Made by a program: the position numbers and the translations under genes | Shown: piece by piece, positions 52,901-63,936 of the stretch | How the letters are laid out: every line of letters starts with the position of its first letter | Numbering within the stretch: position 1 is the stretch's first letter | Source of the DNA: Mixophyes australis | Taxonomy: Eukaryota > Chordata > Amphibia > Anura > Limnodynastidae | Assembly (NCBI GenBank): GCA_036250195.1 | Contig: JAVHZZ010000003.1 | Coordinates: forward strand, 15,359,004-15,423,003 | DNA: 64,000 nucleotides | Direction of reading: 5' to 3' | Notes under the pieces: model-generated | Told to the model about the DNA's origin: nothing | Database searches by the model: none | The model's input: only the letters and a program-made list of their open reading frames with translations

Positions 52901-53329
52901 GTAAGAGGGAACCTTAAGCACAGAAATGCTGATGATCGTGGCTGCCCACGGGAGGAGTGTCTAGGGGTGGAGGAGACTATGGACCATTTCTTGCTCGAGT
53001 GTCCCTTTAATGTAAAGGTTTATAAAAGAGTCTCCAGGTCGCTGGGGATCCCCTGCCTTTCGGGGCTTAGTTACCCTGAATGGGTCTACGGGGCATTCAA
53101 GGCAAGGTGGAGGGCTTTTGATTTCTGTACACTTTTTTTAGTCAGTTTAGTGGTCAGGTATTTCACGTGGAACGCACGGTGTCAGGTCACCATCCGGCAG
53201 AAAGTACTTCCCTGTGAGGTAGTGGTGGAAGATATTCTCCACGAGGTGTGGAAATTGAGGGGCATGGAGGGTCGCCGGATGTCCAATGCTAACTGGCTCA
53301 GGCTGTGGCGGAGTCTGAGACCTCCTTAG
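49954..53329 (+). pseudogene. LINE ORF2: AP endonuclease and reverse transcriptase, two lesions
   Basis: The first 891 codons (49954-52629) are open. Endonuclease motifs: STINVASI at the start, LQETR (Glu41), INIYGPQ, GGDFN (Asp143), and SDH at 223-225. Reverse transcriptase: KAPGPDGLTSEFFK, NWRPIALLN, LALDQSKAFDRVNHEYL (first Asp), SGVRQGCPLSPLLY, and YADD at 681-684 (catalytic pair), then LGIHFG. Near 52613-52620 (a G run) the frame moves by one. Frame 2 continues to a TGA at 52874 and beyond it to 53329, ending with a C-H-C finger-like segment (ECLGVEETMDHFLLECP). The uninterrupted protein would be about 1125 residues. It nicks DNA and primes cDNA synthesis on the LINE RNA. With two lesions this copy is probably inactive, unless they are sequencing errors. 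Confidence 0.88.
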
Positions 53330-53717
53330 GGGGTCAAAGTCTGGTGCCTCTCCTTTCTAAGTGGCTTCTCTTGCTGTCCTTTCACCCCATTAGATTTTGT
53401 GCGGTGGAAAAATTTTTCAAGTATGGCTTACATGCACCTACAACTTGCTTCTTAGTGGGATACGGTGATGTATATGAGTTGGGTTTGTTGTTTGTATGGT
53501 GGCACCTTCTTGTTTTATGTGATTTTATCCTTTTATATTTACTGGACTTATGAATTGGGCAAATAGCCCTTCTGGACTTTCGGTTAAGTTAGGCAAATCA
53601 GCCTTTGTTTTCAGTTGGTCTTTTTTAATATAGGTTGGGGCCACCTTTAGTAAAGTTTATTGGTTTTATTGTTTCATATGTAATGTTATGTTGCAAGTTT
53701 TAAATAAAAAAAACATT

Positions 53718-54010
53718 AGCAGGACAGAGCACTGGACACAGCACAAAGCTACACTAAACTTAAAACCAGGACAGGAGCTCCCTAACTGCAACCTCTCTCA
53801 CGAGTGATCGCAGCCAGAATGAAGATGGCGTCCGCTAGTGCTGAATTTATGACATCCGAGTCTCGCGAGATCCGACGCGAGACTTGGATGTCATAGCCTC
53901 AGTTTGGCTTCATTTCCCGCCCGGAAGTTCCCGAACAGTGCTCGGATCCCGTCAGATCCGCACTGTTCAGATGGGCTCGGATTTCGGAAAACTGAGCCCG
54001 CTCGTCTCTA
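53718..54010 (-). other. 5' end of the large hAT (non-coding)
   Basis: After a short remainder of the 37-bp array the sequence carries the CpG-rich segment cgagtctcgcgagatccgac. A near-inverted pair, cgaacagtgctcggatcccg and gatccgcactgttcag, follows close to the terminal repeat. Subterminal repeats like this are usual binding sites for hAT transposases. It may also contain the promoter of the transposase gene, but no TATA box is evident. Confidence 0.6.
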
Positions 54011-54239
54011 CAAAACATCAACAACTACCACAGTAAACCAGGAGTGGGTGGGCGGGATCTTGTGACAAAGAGTGAAGAAAACCAGGAAGTGCAGCCACCT
54101 ATATGAAACCAGGACCCTCCCACAACATCTATCATTGGTCGGGCCAGAACTGATGTTAACCCTTAAAGGTAAGTGCAAGTTCTGTTGCAAACACTGTCTC
54201 CTTATAAGTGCGTTCGACCAAGTTGCTTCACTTGTCATT

Positions 54240-54420
54240 AAATGTTCCTCCCCCTCCAATGCAATGTGGTTTTGCCTTACTTGCTTTACTTTAGCTTAAC
54301 TTTCCTTAATGAATCAGGCCCATAAACATAATTAAAGAAAAAACATTGAAAAAAGCAAACAGATGTTACTCTTGATTGCAGACATATGTTCTAGCTGCAT
54401 ACACAGCCGTTGTCACTAGT
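54240..54420 (-). mobile_element. Family B end joined to a family A fragment
   Basis: 54240-54323 matches the family B right part (cctccccctccaatgcaatg, then cttaatgaatcaggccc). From about 54340 the sequence matches the inside of family A (ttgattgcagacatatgttc, gctgcatacacagc). It is the same neighbourhood of A and B as at 31907-32897 and 39376-39930. Confidence 0.6.
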
Positions 54421-54431
54421 GATCAGCACTT

Positions 54432-54545
54432 ACACATACTTGTCTACTTTCGTCAAGTGTAGTCCGGGCGAGGGGCGTGACTAGACGCATCATTTTGACC
54501 CCGCCCCCCGCGATGAAAATGCCGTTTTGTCACAGTTGCTATGGG
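54432..54545 (+). mobile_element. Fragment related to the element at 35908-36188
   Basis: cacatacttgtctactttcg followed by gggcgaggggcgtgactaga and gaccccgccccc resembles the left part of the 281-bp element. The right end is absent. Confidence 0.55.
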
Positions 54546-54773
54546 CAACACCTTCACCTTTCCTTTTTATAAGTTTTAGTAAATCTACCATTTGGTGTGA
54601 AAATTATAGGTGAACATCTTAACGCTGTTTTAACATATAGTAAATAATGACAGCGCAGGTTCCAACCACACCACCAGCTTGAGCCCTGGGATCAAACGTC
54701 TTATTTTACAGGACAGTCCTAAAACGTTGATGAGGGGGATGTGGTAGGACCACACAAGCTGCAGCCTCACACC

Positions 54774-56312
54774 CAGGGCCTGATTAAGGGTTCTGGCCGC
54801 CCTAGGCTAATACGGCCGCAGCGCCCCCCCCCCCCCCCCCTCCCCCTCTCCTCCGAATATATAGGTGTATAGGAACACTCCTGAATATGAATGTTCAGGT
54901 GTATTCTCCAGCATTCAAATTTAGACAGATTGTGCCATTGTCTCTTACCTGTTCTTGCTCTTCTCTCTTGCAACTTTGTTATCCTCTCGCTGGCTTCTGG
55001 AAAGTTGGCGTCCTTTTTTGAAAATGCAAAAATGTATTATAATGCAAACCCTGAATGATTAGGCCCTTTAGTTAAAACAAAACACTCCATTATGGCCAGC
55101 TAAAAGTACCCCATTGGACAGGCATATATAAGCAATATCTGAATATTTGTTGTCAATCAAATACAAACCTCTACCAGCCCCATCTCACTAATATTTAGTA
55201 TTCTAGTGATTGCTGAGACCACCCATGTGACCACCACACAATCATGAGATTCTGCCCCCCAAAGCTGCTCTATTTTTTAAATACCCCCTGCAGCCATTTT
55301 CCTTAACCACAACCCCCCCCCCCACAGCCATTTTCCTTAACCCCTGCTGCAGCCATTTTCTTTACCTCCCACCCTGCATCCATCCCCCTTGCAGCTATTT
55401 TCCTTACCTCCACTCTACTAGCTAGCTATCCCCCCCCGTCACATCAAAACTTCCCCAGTCACATATATCAGCCCCCCTCCGCCCTCCTTCATACATATCA
55501 ACCTCTCTACCTCCCTATAGATTTTCATGGCAGCCCCCCCCTCCCACCCTATAGATTTGTATGACAGTCCCCCTCTCCCTCCCTATACATATGCATGACA
55601 GTCCCCCCTCTCCCTCCCTATAGATATGCAGTGTAGTTCCCCCCCTCCCTATAGATATGCAGTGTAGTTCCCCCCCTCCCTATAGATATGCAGTGTAGTT
55701 CCCCCCCTCCCTATAGATATGCAGGGTAGTTCCCCCCTCCCTATAGATATGCAGGGCAGTTCCCCCCCCTCCCTATAGATATGCAGGGCAGTTCCCCCCC
55801 TCCCTATAGATATGCAGGGCAGTTCCCCCCCTCCCTATAGATATGCAGGGCAGTTCCCCCCCTCCCTATAGATATGCAGGGCAGTTCCCCCCCCTCCCTA
55901 TAGATATGCAGGGCAGTTCCCCCCCCTCCCTATAGATATGCAGGGCAGTTGCCCCCTTCACTTACCTGTAGTTGTGCCAGCGTCGCTCCTCTCCTCAGAT
56001 CAGCAGATAGGAAGTGAAGACGTCCTGCTTCCTGTCTGCTGCACAGCAACAGGCAGCCTGGCGATTGGCTGTGTGTTGCTAACCACTGACCACCAATGCT
56101 TTTGATCGTCGAGCCCTCCACCCCCCCGCAGCGACCCCCCGCCTCCCCCACCCCGAAAAAAAAAATGAATGAAGAAAAAAAAAAAAAAAAAATTTAAAAA
56201 AAAAAAAAAAAAAAAATTTTTTTTTTTTAAAAAAATACCCACAGTGCAGCGCCCCCCAGGACCCAGCGCCCCAGGCTGCAGCCTGGTCAGCCTAGTGGTT
56301 GATCAGGCCCTG
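54774..56312. mobile_element. hAT-type non-autonomous transposon, 1539 bp, perfect TSD
   Basis: The ends CAGGGCCTGATTAAGG and GTTGATCAGGCCCTG are inverted repeats. Identical octamers ctcacacc lie at 54766-54773 and 56313-56320. The interior is C-rich with a minisatellite (about 55560-55955), an agccattttccttaacc repeat near 55290-55400, and long A/T runs near 56160-56230. No transposase is present. It resembles 29117-30603 in size, end type and minisatellite content. Confidence 0.92.
55560..55955 (+). repeat. About 30-bp minisatellite, 13-14 units
   Basis: The unit is like ccctccctatagatatgcag plus ggcagttcccc, with variable C-run length. It lies inside the 1539-bp hAT-type element. Confidence 0.92.
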
Positions 56313-56320
56313 CTCACACC

Positions 56321-57524
56321 CCCTGTCCAACGAAAACGGCCACATGTAGGGTCTCAGGCTCAGGGAGTACCACCATTTACTAGCTTTAAGGAAAATCGAG
56401 TATTGATTATAGGATTACAAGAGAAACAAACCACAATTAGAATGACATTATAAGATCTTGTTGTCCCAGGAATGATTCAATATTACAGGGAAGAGCTAGA
56501 ATGTGAAGAAACATTGAATACATCGGTGAGAAACTGAATGTTGCTACATATAAAGATGTCAGATATTGTTGTGACATTTCTACAGAACAAATAGATATAT
56601 TTGCCTGCAGATCACTTGCTGGGTAGATCTATAACACAGACAGCGTAAGATACTTTGTGAACGTATTGTGTCTGGTGACAACAAGAAGGGATGTACATTG
56701 AAATGCATTTGTTTGAATGAACCTTAAATACAAATTGCTTTCAGTACATTTAAACAGGCCTACCTCAATCTACCAGAATGACTAACTTTCTGTACATTAC
56801 ATATATAAGGGCCACAAAGTCAAATTCAGGCCCAGGTACCGCAGATACTTGGGTCCCACAGTGTACTACTCATGTAGCCTTGGCAAAAGTCGCTGCGACC
56901 TGCGCGGATTGTGAGGGTTTGACTGCATAGGCCAATCGGAAGCTATTGGTCTGTGTAGTCACATGACCTCATTTTCTCCAACCTATAATCCAGCTCTGCA
57001 CACACTTAGATTAGATAGGGCCAGAGCCAGGGACCCTAGACCCTGGGTGGCAAGGTCTTCAGCCTGCACTATAATCAGTCATTACTGAGCCTCTAAGGCA
57101 GGCCTTGGCCCAGGTAACTTGTACTTCCCTCTTCATTGTTTTGATAGATGATCCAGGATTTTTGAATATCTTTGTGGATCAGATGTTAGGTTTCATGGCA
57201 GCAGTTACCCATCTGAGTATGGGCGTTTCCAGCTAGATAATGTTCCATGACAAAGCTAGGAACCTTCTAGAGTGCTTGTAGGAACATGACAGTGAATTTA
57301 GCTTCATCCAATGTTCTCCCATTCTCCAGATATCTAGCCAATCAAGCCTCTGTTGGATCAGATGGAGCAAGCTATTCAGAGCCACTATTAACCCCGCACC
57401 ATCTACAGTGCACCTTAGAGACGACATGGACCACAGTTTCCATACCCTGTTGAGATCATGCTCTGATGCATGCAGGCTGTTCTTAGGAAACAAGGGGTGG
57501 GGGGCAACTCATTATTAAGTGGCT
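56321..57524. other. No recognised feature
   Basis: AT-rich sequence with a somewhat GC-richer stretch at 56860-57120. No exon or RNA gene is visible. Confidence 0.4.
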
Positions 57525-57660
57525 GTATAGATTGTAAGCCTGCAAGCAGAACCCTGTTACCTGCACATCTGTCTGTTAATACCCAGTCTAGTTAATGTGT
57601 TTGCTCCCAGATGTAGAGTATGCTGGCTTTATATAAACAAATGCTAATAACATACATAAT
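57525..57660 (+). mobile_element. L2-type LINE or SINE 3' tail fragment
   Basis: tagattgtaagcctgcaagc, then acctgcacatctgtctgtta and a degenerate gctggctttatataaacaaa tail follow the order of the L2-type 3' end. A second short piece (ctctagattgtaagctccta) is near 60115. Both are too short to classify further. Confidence 0.55.
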
Positions 57661-58224
57661 AAAAAGTATAACTTCTGTGCCCTGGAAAGGACGTCCCTGA
57701 CAGGAATACTCTGATGCTTCCTGAAATATTTACAGAGAGGAGAAACACGATTGACTGCAAGTTACATTCATTACAATGACTTTAAAATAATAAAAAGTTA
57801 TCTGTCTCTCACTATATAAAGAGACTGAACGTGTCTACAGCTTTTCACAGATCTATTATTAATAATTTATGTGATATTTATCATACACATTATTGTGAAA
57901 TCTAATAAAGAATGGTGACGAGATGACACTGGTTATGTTTGACTCAGGATAGTTGGTCACAGGGAACGGCTAATCATCTTCTGTAGACCAGTTATTTTTA
58001 GGAACTTGTTAGAGCAGAATATATTTCAGGTAATTTTTTTTGCTCCATGGGATTATTAATATTTAATATTTATACTTAAAATCCTATTAACTGCGTAGCG
58101 TAAGATAAAGACATGCACTTGGCCAAGAGGATTAGATAAATATTTTATCATCAGTCTCAGATGGATCAACTTTTGAATAGAATGGCTCAGAGAACCAACC
58201 AGAAATTCAGAGAACTAAAACATT
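57661..58224. other. No recognised feature
   Basis: AT-rich flank leading into the 45-bp minisatellite. Confidence 0.4.
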
Positions 58225-59098
58225 CATAGGACTAGACAAACCTGTAGCCAATCAGATAATCAGAACATTGACAGGGATAGAGCAATCTGTAGCCAATCAG
58301 ATAATCAAAACATTGACAGGGATAGAGCAACCTATAGCCAATCAGGGAATCAGAACTTTCACAGAGGTAGAGCAACCTGCAGTCAATCAGATAATTAGAA
58401 CATTGACAGGGATAGACCAACCTGTAGCCAATCAGAGAATCAAAACTTTCACAGGGATAGAAAAACCTGTAGCCAATCAGGGAATCAGACCATTCACAGG
58501 GATATACCAACCTGTAGCCATTCGGAACATCAGAATGTCCACAAGGAAAGACCAAGAGAGTCAGCACCTTCACCGATATAGACGAACCTGTAACCAATCA
58601 GAGAATCAGAACATTCACAGGGATAGACCAACCTGTAGTCAATCAGAGAATCGGAACATTCACAGGGATAGACCAACCTGTACCCAATCAGAGGATCAGA
58701 ACATTCACATGGATAGACCGACCTGTAGCCAATCAGAGGATCAGAACATTCAAAGGGATAGACCGACCTGTAGCCAATCAGAGAATCAGAACATTCACAG
58801 GGATAGACCGACCTGTAGCCAATCAGAGAATCAGAACATTCACAGGGATAGACCGACCTGTAGCCAATCAGAGAATCAGAACATTCACAGGGATAGACCA
58901 ACCTATAACCAATCAGAGAATCAGAACATTCACAGGGATAGACCGACCTGTAGCCAATCAGAGAATCAGAACATTCACATGGATAGACCAACCTGTAGCC
59001 AATCAGAGAATCAGAACATTCACATGGATAGACCGACCTGTAGCCAATCAGAGAATCAGAACATTCACAGGGATAGACCAACCTATAACCAATCAGTA
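58225..59098 (+). repeat. 45-bp minisatellite with a CCAAT box in most units, about 19 copies
   Basis: The unit reads atagaccgacctgtagccaa followed by tcagagaatcagaacattca and caggg. The right half (58580-59095) is nearly regular and the left half more diverged. About 16 units keep CCAATCAG, the core recognised by the NF-Y factor. Since 45 is a multiple of three, an 283-codon frame (repeats of NQNIHRDRPTCSQSE) stays open on the plus strand and another on the minus strand. Neither has exon signals, so neither is called. Confidence 0.92.
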
Positions 59099-61400
59099 CA
59101 GTACAGTATAAAGCTATGAGAGTCAACTGCCAACTGCAGACGCAGCAGCTATAAAGTAGATATCTGAAACATTTCCCTACATGGAGCAAATTTCAAGCAT
59201 TTATTTGGTTTAAAGTGCATCACACTCATATAACGTGTTCTAAACTGACATTATCTAGAATCCTCAATATGATTATTTCCGCCGCTCACAGCAGTCAAAG
59301 CAAAATATAAAAAGTAGATGAAATAGATCCTGTAACGCTGGTTACATATGGAGCGGGATAAAAGGTTTTAGAGTTTCTGCAAATTTGCAGAACTTTTGTA
59401 TGAATAACAATAAGTGATTTAATTGGGAATCTCTGTGGAACACAAATTGACTTGTTCTTTAGTATCTGCTGTTGTACAATATAAACGCGATGGTTTTGTG
59501 AATTGTCTGTACACAGTAAGCTGAATGTTATCCTGGTGCCCACTCCTTGTAAAAAAACGTTTCATTTTTTTTTCTCTTGAAAACACAATAAAGGAAAAGA
59601 TAATGTTTTTTATGGCCAAAGTAAAAACAATACAAACTGTTTTCTTCCATTTCTTGTGTGCATCCGAGCTTGACATAGGTCATTATGCTAAAACCAAAAG
59701 CGTTTAATAAAAAGTGTCATTTACGTTATTTAACCATTTCCTCTATTCATTGAAAAGCAATCTCTGAATTCATTAGCACAAAACTCCCATAAGGGTTGAA
59801 TGTATTTCTTGCCCAGTGAACTAAACTATAATTTAGGAGGAAACTAGGCCATAAATAGCACTCACATTGATTGGAGCACACAGTAATGTTATAGCTAAGC
59901 CATTTGCAGCTTCGGCTGACTGTGTATTGCAAGAGTTATATCATAACAACAAATGTACAGTACATTTTATGGAGTAATATATATATTTCATAATTATGTC
60001 TGAGTTCTACACATCAATCACTCAAAATGCCACCACAGATCAACCTTATGTCAAAATCTCAATTCACACGATGGATACGTTTGACTACCTGTCATTACCA
60101 CAGTCACACCTCCCTCTAGATTGTAAGCTCCTATTATATGTGAAGCTTTTTATTACATTGCTTGGCGTGTGTCTACAAATATCGTCATCAGGTGAAGAGC
60201 AAAATAGAGGCACAAATTGGTTGCAATAAAATGATTGGATGAGACCCGCAGACCGAAAACTCTGAGCTGGAACAACACTCAAGTCCTATTGCGGAGTGAA
60301 AAAGGTTGTGTGCGTAGAGAAAAGATGTCTCTTAAAAATATATGGAAATAAAGACAGCGCTGGATCTGATCAAGAATAAACACACATGATGATGAAAAGT
60401 AAAACACAAATAGAACAATTTATTTAATGCACATAATATAGATAATTCAGTGTAGATTCTTCAAACAGTTATATCTCATGACAATAAAAATGCAAAACTA
60501 GGTCTTAAAAAATAAAATAAAATCACCACAAAATGCCATGTGCTTTAATCAGATAGTATTATATCAGCCAAATCAGCTATTATCAGTAATATTAAAAGCT
60601 CATTATAAAGTCACTGCACAGAATAGATGGTAATAGAAGCCCAAAGAAAACAGCATCGTTGTGCCAAAAGTTCATATACCGGGTTCTGGAGATAAGATGA
60701 TAATAAAGTCTTTGAACCTAAAATATCGGCAAATCTCAGTCCAGAGAAGTGAACAGAAAGGGATCTGCCTCTCCAACATTTACTAATACAATTGTAGACA
60801 CTCTGCAAATCAATACAGGTGAACTGCTATTACAGCCTTTACACAGAGCGTTAATCTTTCAATGCTCTCCCTCTCCTAGTCACAAACAGTCTCTTCATGG
60901 ATCACAGATTCCAGGCTACAGGGGAGAGGAATCAGCTGTACAATATCAGCCATCGAGGGCTGGCAAATGTCAGCCTGATGGGCAATACTCCACTCAGCAG
61001 CCTGTTAGGGACAGTTTAAAGAATAAAAATTCAGGTGGCCCAGTGAGTCAGGCCAAGGTAGCGAAATATGGGACCGGCCTGTGGGGCAGATGCCTTCCTG
61101 CCCCCCAGCCCAGCCTGCCCCTGAACATAAGCTAAACTATGGACCATTACCACAATATTTCAGGAGCCACCATCACGGAATCTCAACCTAGTTTCATTTG
61201 AACCCAGGAGCTTTGCATTCTACCCTTTGCTACTTGGCTTATGTACACTGTGGTTTACTCCTCGGTACCAGACCCCGGTCTGTCTGCTTGTTTGTATTTC
61301 TGGCTGTTTTTTCTGCATTCGTAGTTGTTCTATCCCTTTAATCGCCATCACTATTCACCATCTACTCCGTCCTATTCTTGTATAATCCCTGTGTTCTTAT
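59099..61400. other. No recognised gene
   Basis: AT-rich. Several small frames (59996-60229, 60749-61135) lack family resemblance. A short L2-type tail piece lies near 60100-60170. Confidence 0.4.
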
Positions 61401-61530
61401 CCAACAAGGGCACCATCTGTGTGTGATCTGTATGTTCTCCCGGTGTTTGTGTGGGCTTCTTCTGGGTGCTCCAGTTCCCACAACTTCTCTGCAAAGTGCC
61501 ATGTTGGCACTAGATAAAGAATGATAATAT
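61401..61530 (+). mobile_element. Diverged fragment of the tRNA-derived SINE
   Basis: gtatgttctcccggtgtttg, gtgggcttcttctgggtgct and a degenerate gataaagaatgataata tail. The tRNA-like head is missing. Confidence 0.6.
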
Positions 61531-62384
61531 ACCAGTGGTCATTCTTACATGTCTTTTAAAGAAACATGTTTTGGCTTCAATATGGTACTCATGCCTTCTC
61601 AGGCACATGGCATGTTCAGGAGGCAGGCATTACATTCCTGGCTGCACCTGTCTGATGTGTTCATATAAATTACCTTGCCGTTCATAGGGTATGTCTATTC
61701 CATACTGTGCTTAAAAACAGTCCAAGCAATGAGTAGAATGCAGAGATTCTGAATGCCTTAGAAAGTTCTAAAAGTATCACAGGAAGACTATTAGAGGAAG
61801 CCTAGCCTCCAACAGCTCTGGGTAAAATTGTAATCTTCTGCAGGGAGAAAAATGCTCTGCTTCCGTCCCTGCTAAACAAGGGGGAATCCTGCTAAATGCA
61901 CCTTCTTCACCCCTTGAACCTCATTTAAATAAATTCATCTTACAAAGTGAAAATTCTCCTTTTGATGAGGTTGCATTACTAAATTCCACCCCTCAGTGAG
62001 AATCTGCCCAGCTTATTACACCAGACAGTACTACCCTTAGCGCCTCTGCAGATGCCCAAATGGTTATATGTGAAATCCGTGCACATAACATAACATCAGA
62101 GACATACGTACATTGGTCATCACACTTTGGAACATTCTTAAATGGCCCTTAATGTTTTTGAAAATAAAGAAATGTTTCTGTATAATTTGCTTTTAAGTAG
62201 ACCATGAACCAAGTAATCATTTAAAAAGATCATTGAGACACAAATGGTTGAATCAGCTCTTAATTTGGTTTATTTGCACTCCTCCACCCAATATCTGAAA
62301 TCAAAGCCTGACTCCAATCCCAAACTCCAGACTGGTCTATAATAACAACAAGGAAAAAAAATGTACCAACTGGAGCAAGTATGG
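61531..62384. other. No recognised feature
   Basis: No exon, RNA gene or clear repeat family is seen. Confidence 0.4.
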
Positions 62385-62905
62385 GTGCGGAACACTGAGA
62401 CACACCTCTCCTCCCTTCCAGTATGAGTGAGGAACATTGAGACACACCTCTCTTCCCTTCCAAGTATGACTGAGGAACACTGAGACACACCTCTCCTGTC
62501 CAAGTATGGGTGAGGAACAGTGAGACACACCTCTCCCTTCCTAGTACGGGTGAGGAACACTGAGACACACCTCTCCCCTCCAAGTACGGGTGAGGAACAC
62601 TGAGACACACCTCTCCTGTCCAAGTATGGGTGAGGAACACTGAGATACACCTCTCCCTTCCAAGCATGGTTGAGGAACACTGAGACACACCTCTCCCTTC
62701 CAAGTATGGGTGAGGAACCGTAAGACACACCTCTCCCTTCCAAGTATTGGTGAGGAACACTGAGACACACCTCTCCCTTCCAAGTATGGGTGAGGAACAC
62801 TGAGACACACCTCTCCCTTCCAAGCATGTGTGAGGAACACTGAGATACACCTCCCCCTTCCAAATATAGGTGAGGAACACTGAGACACACCTCTCCTTCT
62901 CCAGA
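62385..62905 (+). repeat. 40-bp minisatellite, 13 units
   Basis: The unit is cacctctcccttccaagtat plus gggtgaggaacactgagaca. Because 40 is not a multiple of three, the minus-strand frames cycle through three peptide phases (SVPHPYLEGRGVSQC, SSPILGRERCV, FLTHTWKGEV), which explains three overlapping open frames. It is not coding. Confidence 0.95.
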
Positions 62906-63044
62906 AATTTTTCAAGGCACCCCTAAGCCAAAATAATTACCAAGTAGTCTCCCGCCTTGCTTACCAGTGGCACTGGCCGAGGCACCCATGTGAGATCTCC
63001 AAGGCACCCCAGGGAGCCTAGGCGCACAGTTTGGGAACCACTGA
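62906..63044. mobile_element. Right end of a hAT-type element
   Basis: Ends cagtttgggaaccactg (inverted: CAGTGGTTCCCAAACTG), a widespread hAT (Charlie-like) terminal repeat, preceded by aaggcaccccagggagccta. The 40-bp array adjoins it and may lie inside the same element. No matching left terminus or TSD partner was found, so the element's extent is unknown. Confidence 0.6.
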
Positions 63045-63936
63045 TAACGTTCTAAATGAGCTATCAACTTTCCCCATTATTAGATAGGGAATCAAAAAAT
63101 ATATATCACCATTCTGTAATATTAACAGTTCAATAAGACAACGTTCAAAATGTCTGAGGAACAACTTTTATTCTATTCCGTTGAGTCACGACATTATAAA
63201 CCTTTAGAAACACATTTCTTGGGATGATTGGCATGATTTTATTACTCAATGAATAAAATATATAGCTCATCAAGCAAGTATTGTGCTTTCCTCTGACTAC
63301 GGCTGGCTGGGGAGTTTCTAAGTTGTACTTGAGGTATGTTTTGTATGCATTATACAGACATTTCTCATACCCACCGGTCAGCTTGTAGCACATTCAGGCA
63401 CAAGGCGAGAGATTACCATTCCTAGAGGAAATGAACATGTTCATATAATTCCGTTCCATTTACTTATAAACAGAAGCCAACATAAATGGAGCCAGTTTAA
63501 GAGAAATGGTCTTATTTCCCATATGTTTAACAGCTCGGAAACACACGTCTTCAATGTGATTTTCTGAGAAAATGGTGATCAGTTCCCAGAACGAGTTATG
63601 TTCTATTTATTAAAATGCATTTTCTCTTGTATATGGTTACAAGTAATGAAGCCTCAGACATGATTTTTTAATGTCATTTGTTACAGCAAAGAAAGACTTA
63701 ACATAATTCTATCTATTATTATTTTCTTTTATTTATAAGGAGCCACAAGACTATGGCAGAACCGTACATAACGGGTTGGAACATACATCAAAATTACATA
63801 AGTACATACAGATAAAAACATTGGCTACAGAAAAGCAGAATAATAAATGCATGGATGCAACTAACAGAACAAATTACATGGCACAGAAAAGAAATTCAGC
63901 ATAAGAAAAAACAGAGACATAGAGGGCGGAGAGTGG
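63045..63936. other. No recognised feature
   Basis: AT-rich sequence without a supported gene. Confidence 0.4.

Larger units (their letters stand above)
46168..53717 (+). mobile_element. Tx1-clade LINE, about 7.55 kb, nearly complete
   Basis: Two consecutive ORFs on the plus strand: a Gag-like ORF1 with three zinc knuckles, then ORF2 with AP-like endonuclease and reverse transcriptase, as in the Tx1 clade of the L1 group. A short leader (about 55 bp) precedes ORF1. The 3' UTR (53330-53717) ends in ttttaaataaaaaaaacatt. The sequence agcaggacagag is found at both edges (46156-46167 and 53718-53729) and may be the TSD, but because the target is a tandem repeat the exact boundaries can shift by a unit. 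Damage is slight: ORF1 is open, ORF2 has one frameshift and one stop. Confidence 0.88.
40363..54010 (-). mobile_element. Large ZBED-type hAT transposon with three nested insertions
   Basis: The left end TAGGGGTGTGCACTGGGC and the right end gagcccgctcgtctcta (inverted: tagagacgagcgggctc) are aged hAT-type terminal repeats. The flanking octamers aaaaacat (40355-40362) and caaaacat (54011-54018) match at 7 of 8, supporting one insertion event for the whole 13.6-kb interval. The transposase gene is on the minus strand (41745-45144). Nested inside are a Harbinger-like MITE (40388-40603), a 279-bp hAT-type element (42757-43035) and a Tx1-clade LINE (about 46168-53717), which together account for about 8 kb. 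The element's own sequence is thus about 5.6 kb, including a 37-bp tandem array upstream of the transposase. Confidence 0.85.

Noticed and set aside
58225..59098. CRISPR-like array of regular repeats
   Set aside because: The whole 45-bp unit repeats with no unique spacers, and the window is vertebrate DNA; the same holds for the 33-, 37- and 40-bp arrays.
58268..59119. 283-codon open frame of 15-residue repeats, a possible repetitive secreted or structural protein
   Set aside because: It follows exactly the 45-bp minisatellite, is open on both strands, and has no exon signals or flanking coding sequence.
62260..62915. Several overlapping 124-206-codon minus-strand frames
   Set aside because: All are phases of the 40-bp minisatellite; the peptide cycles through three frames, as expected from a period not divisible by three.
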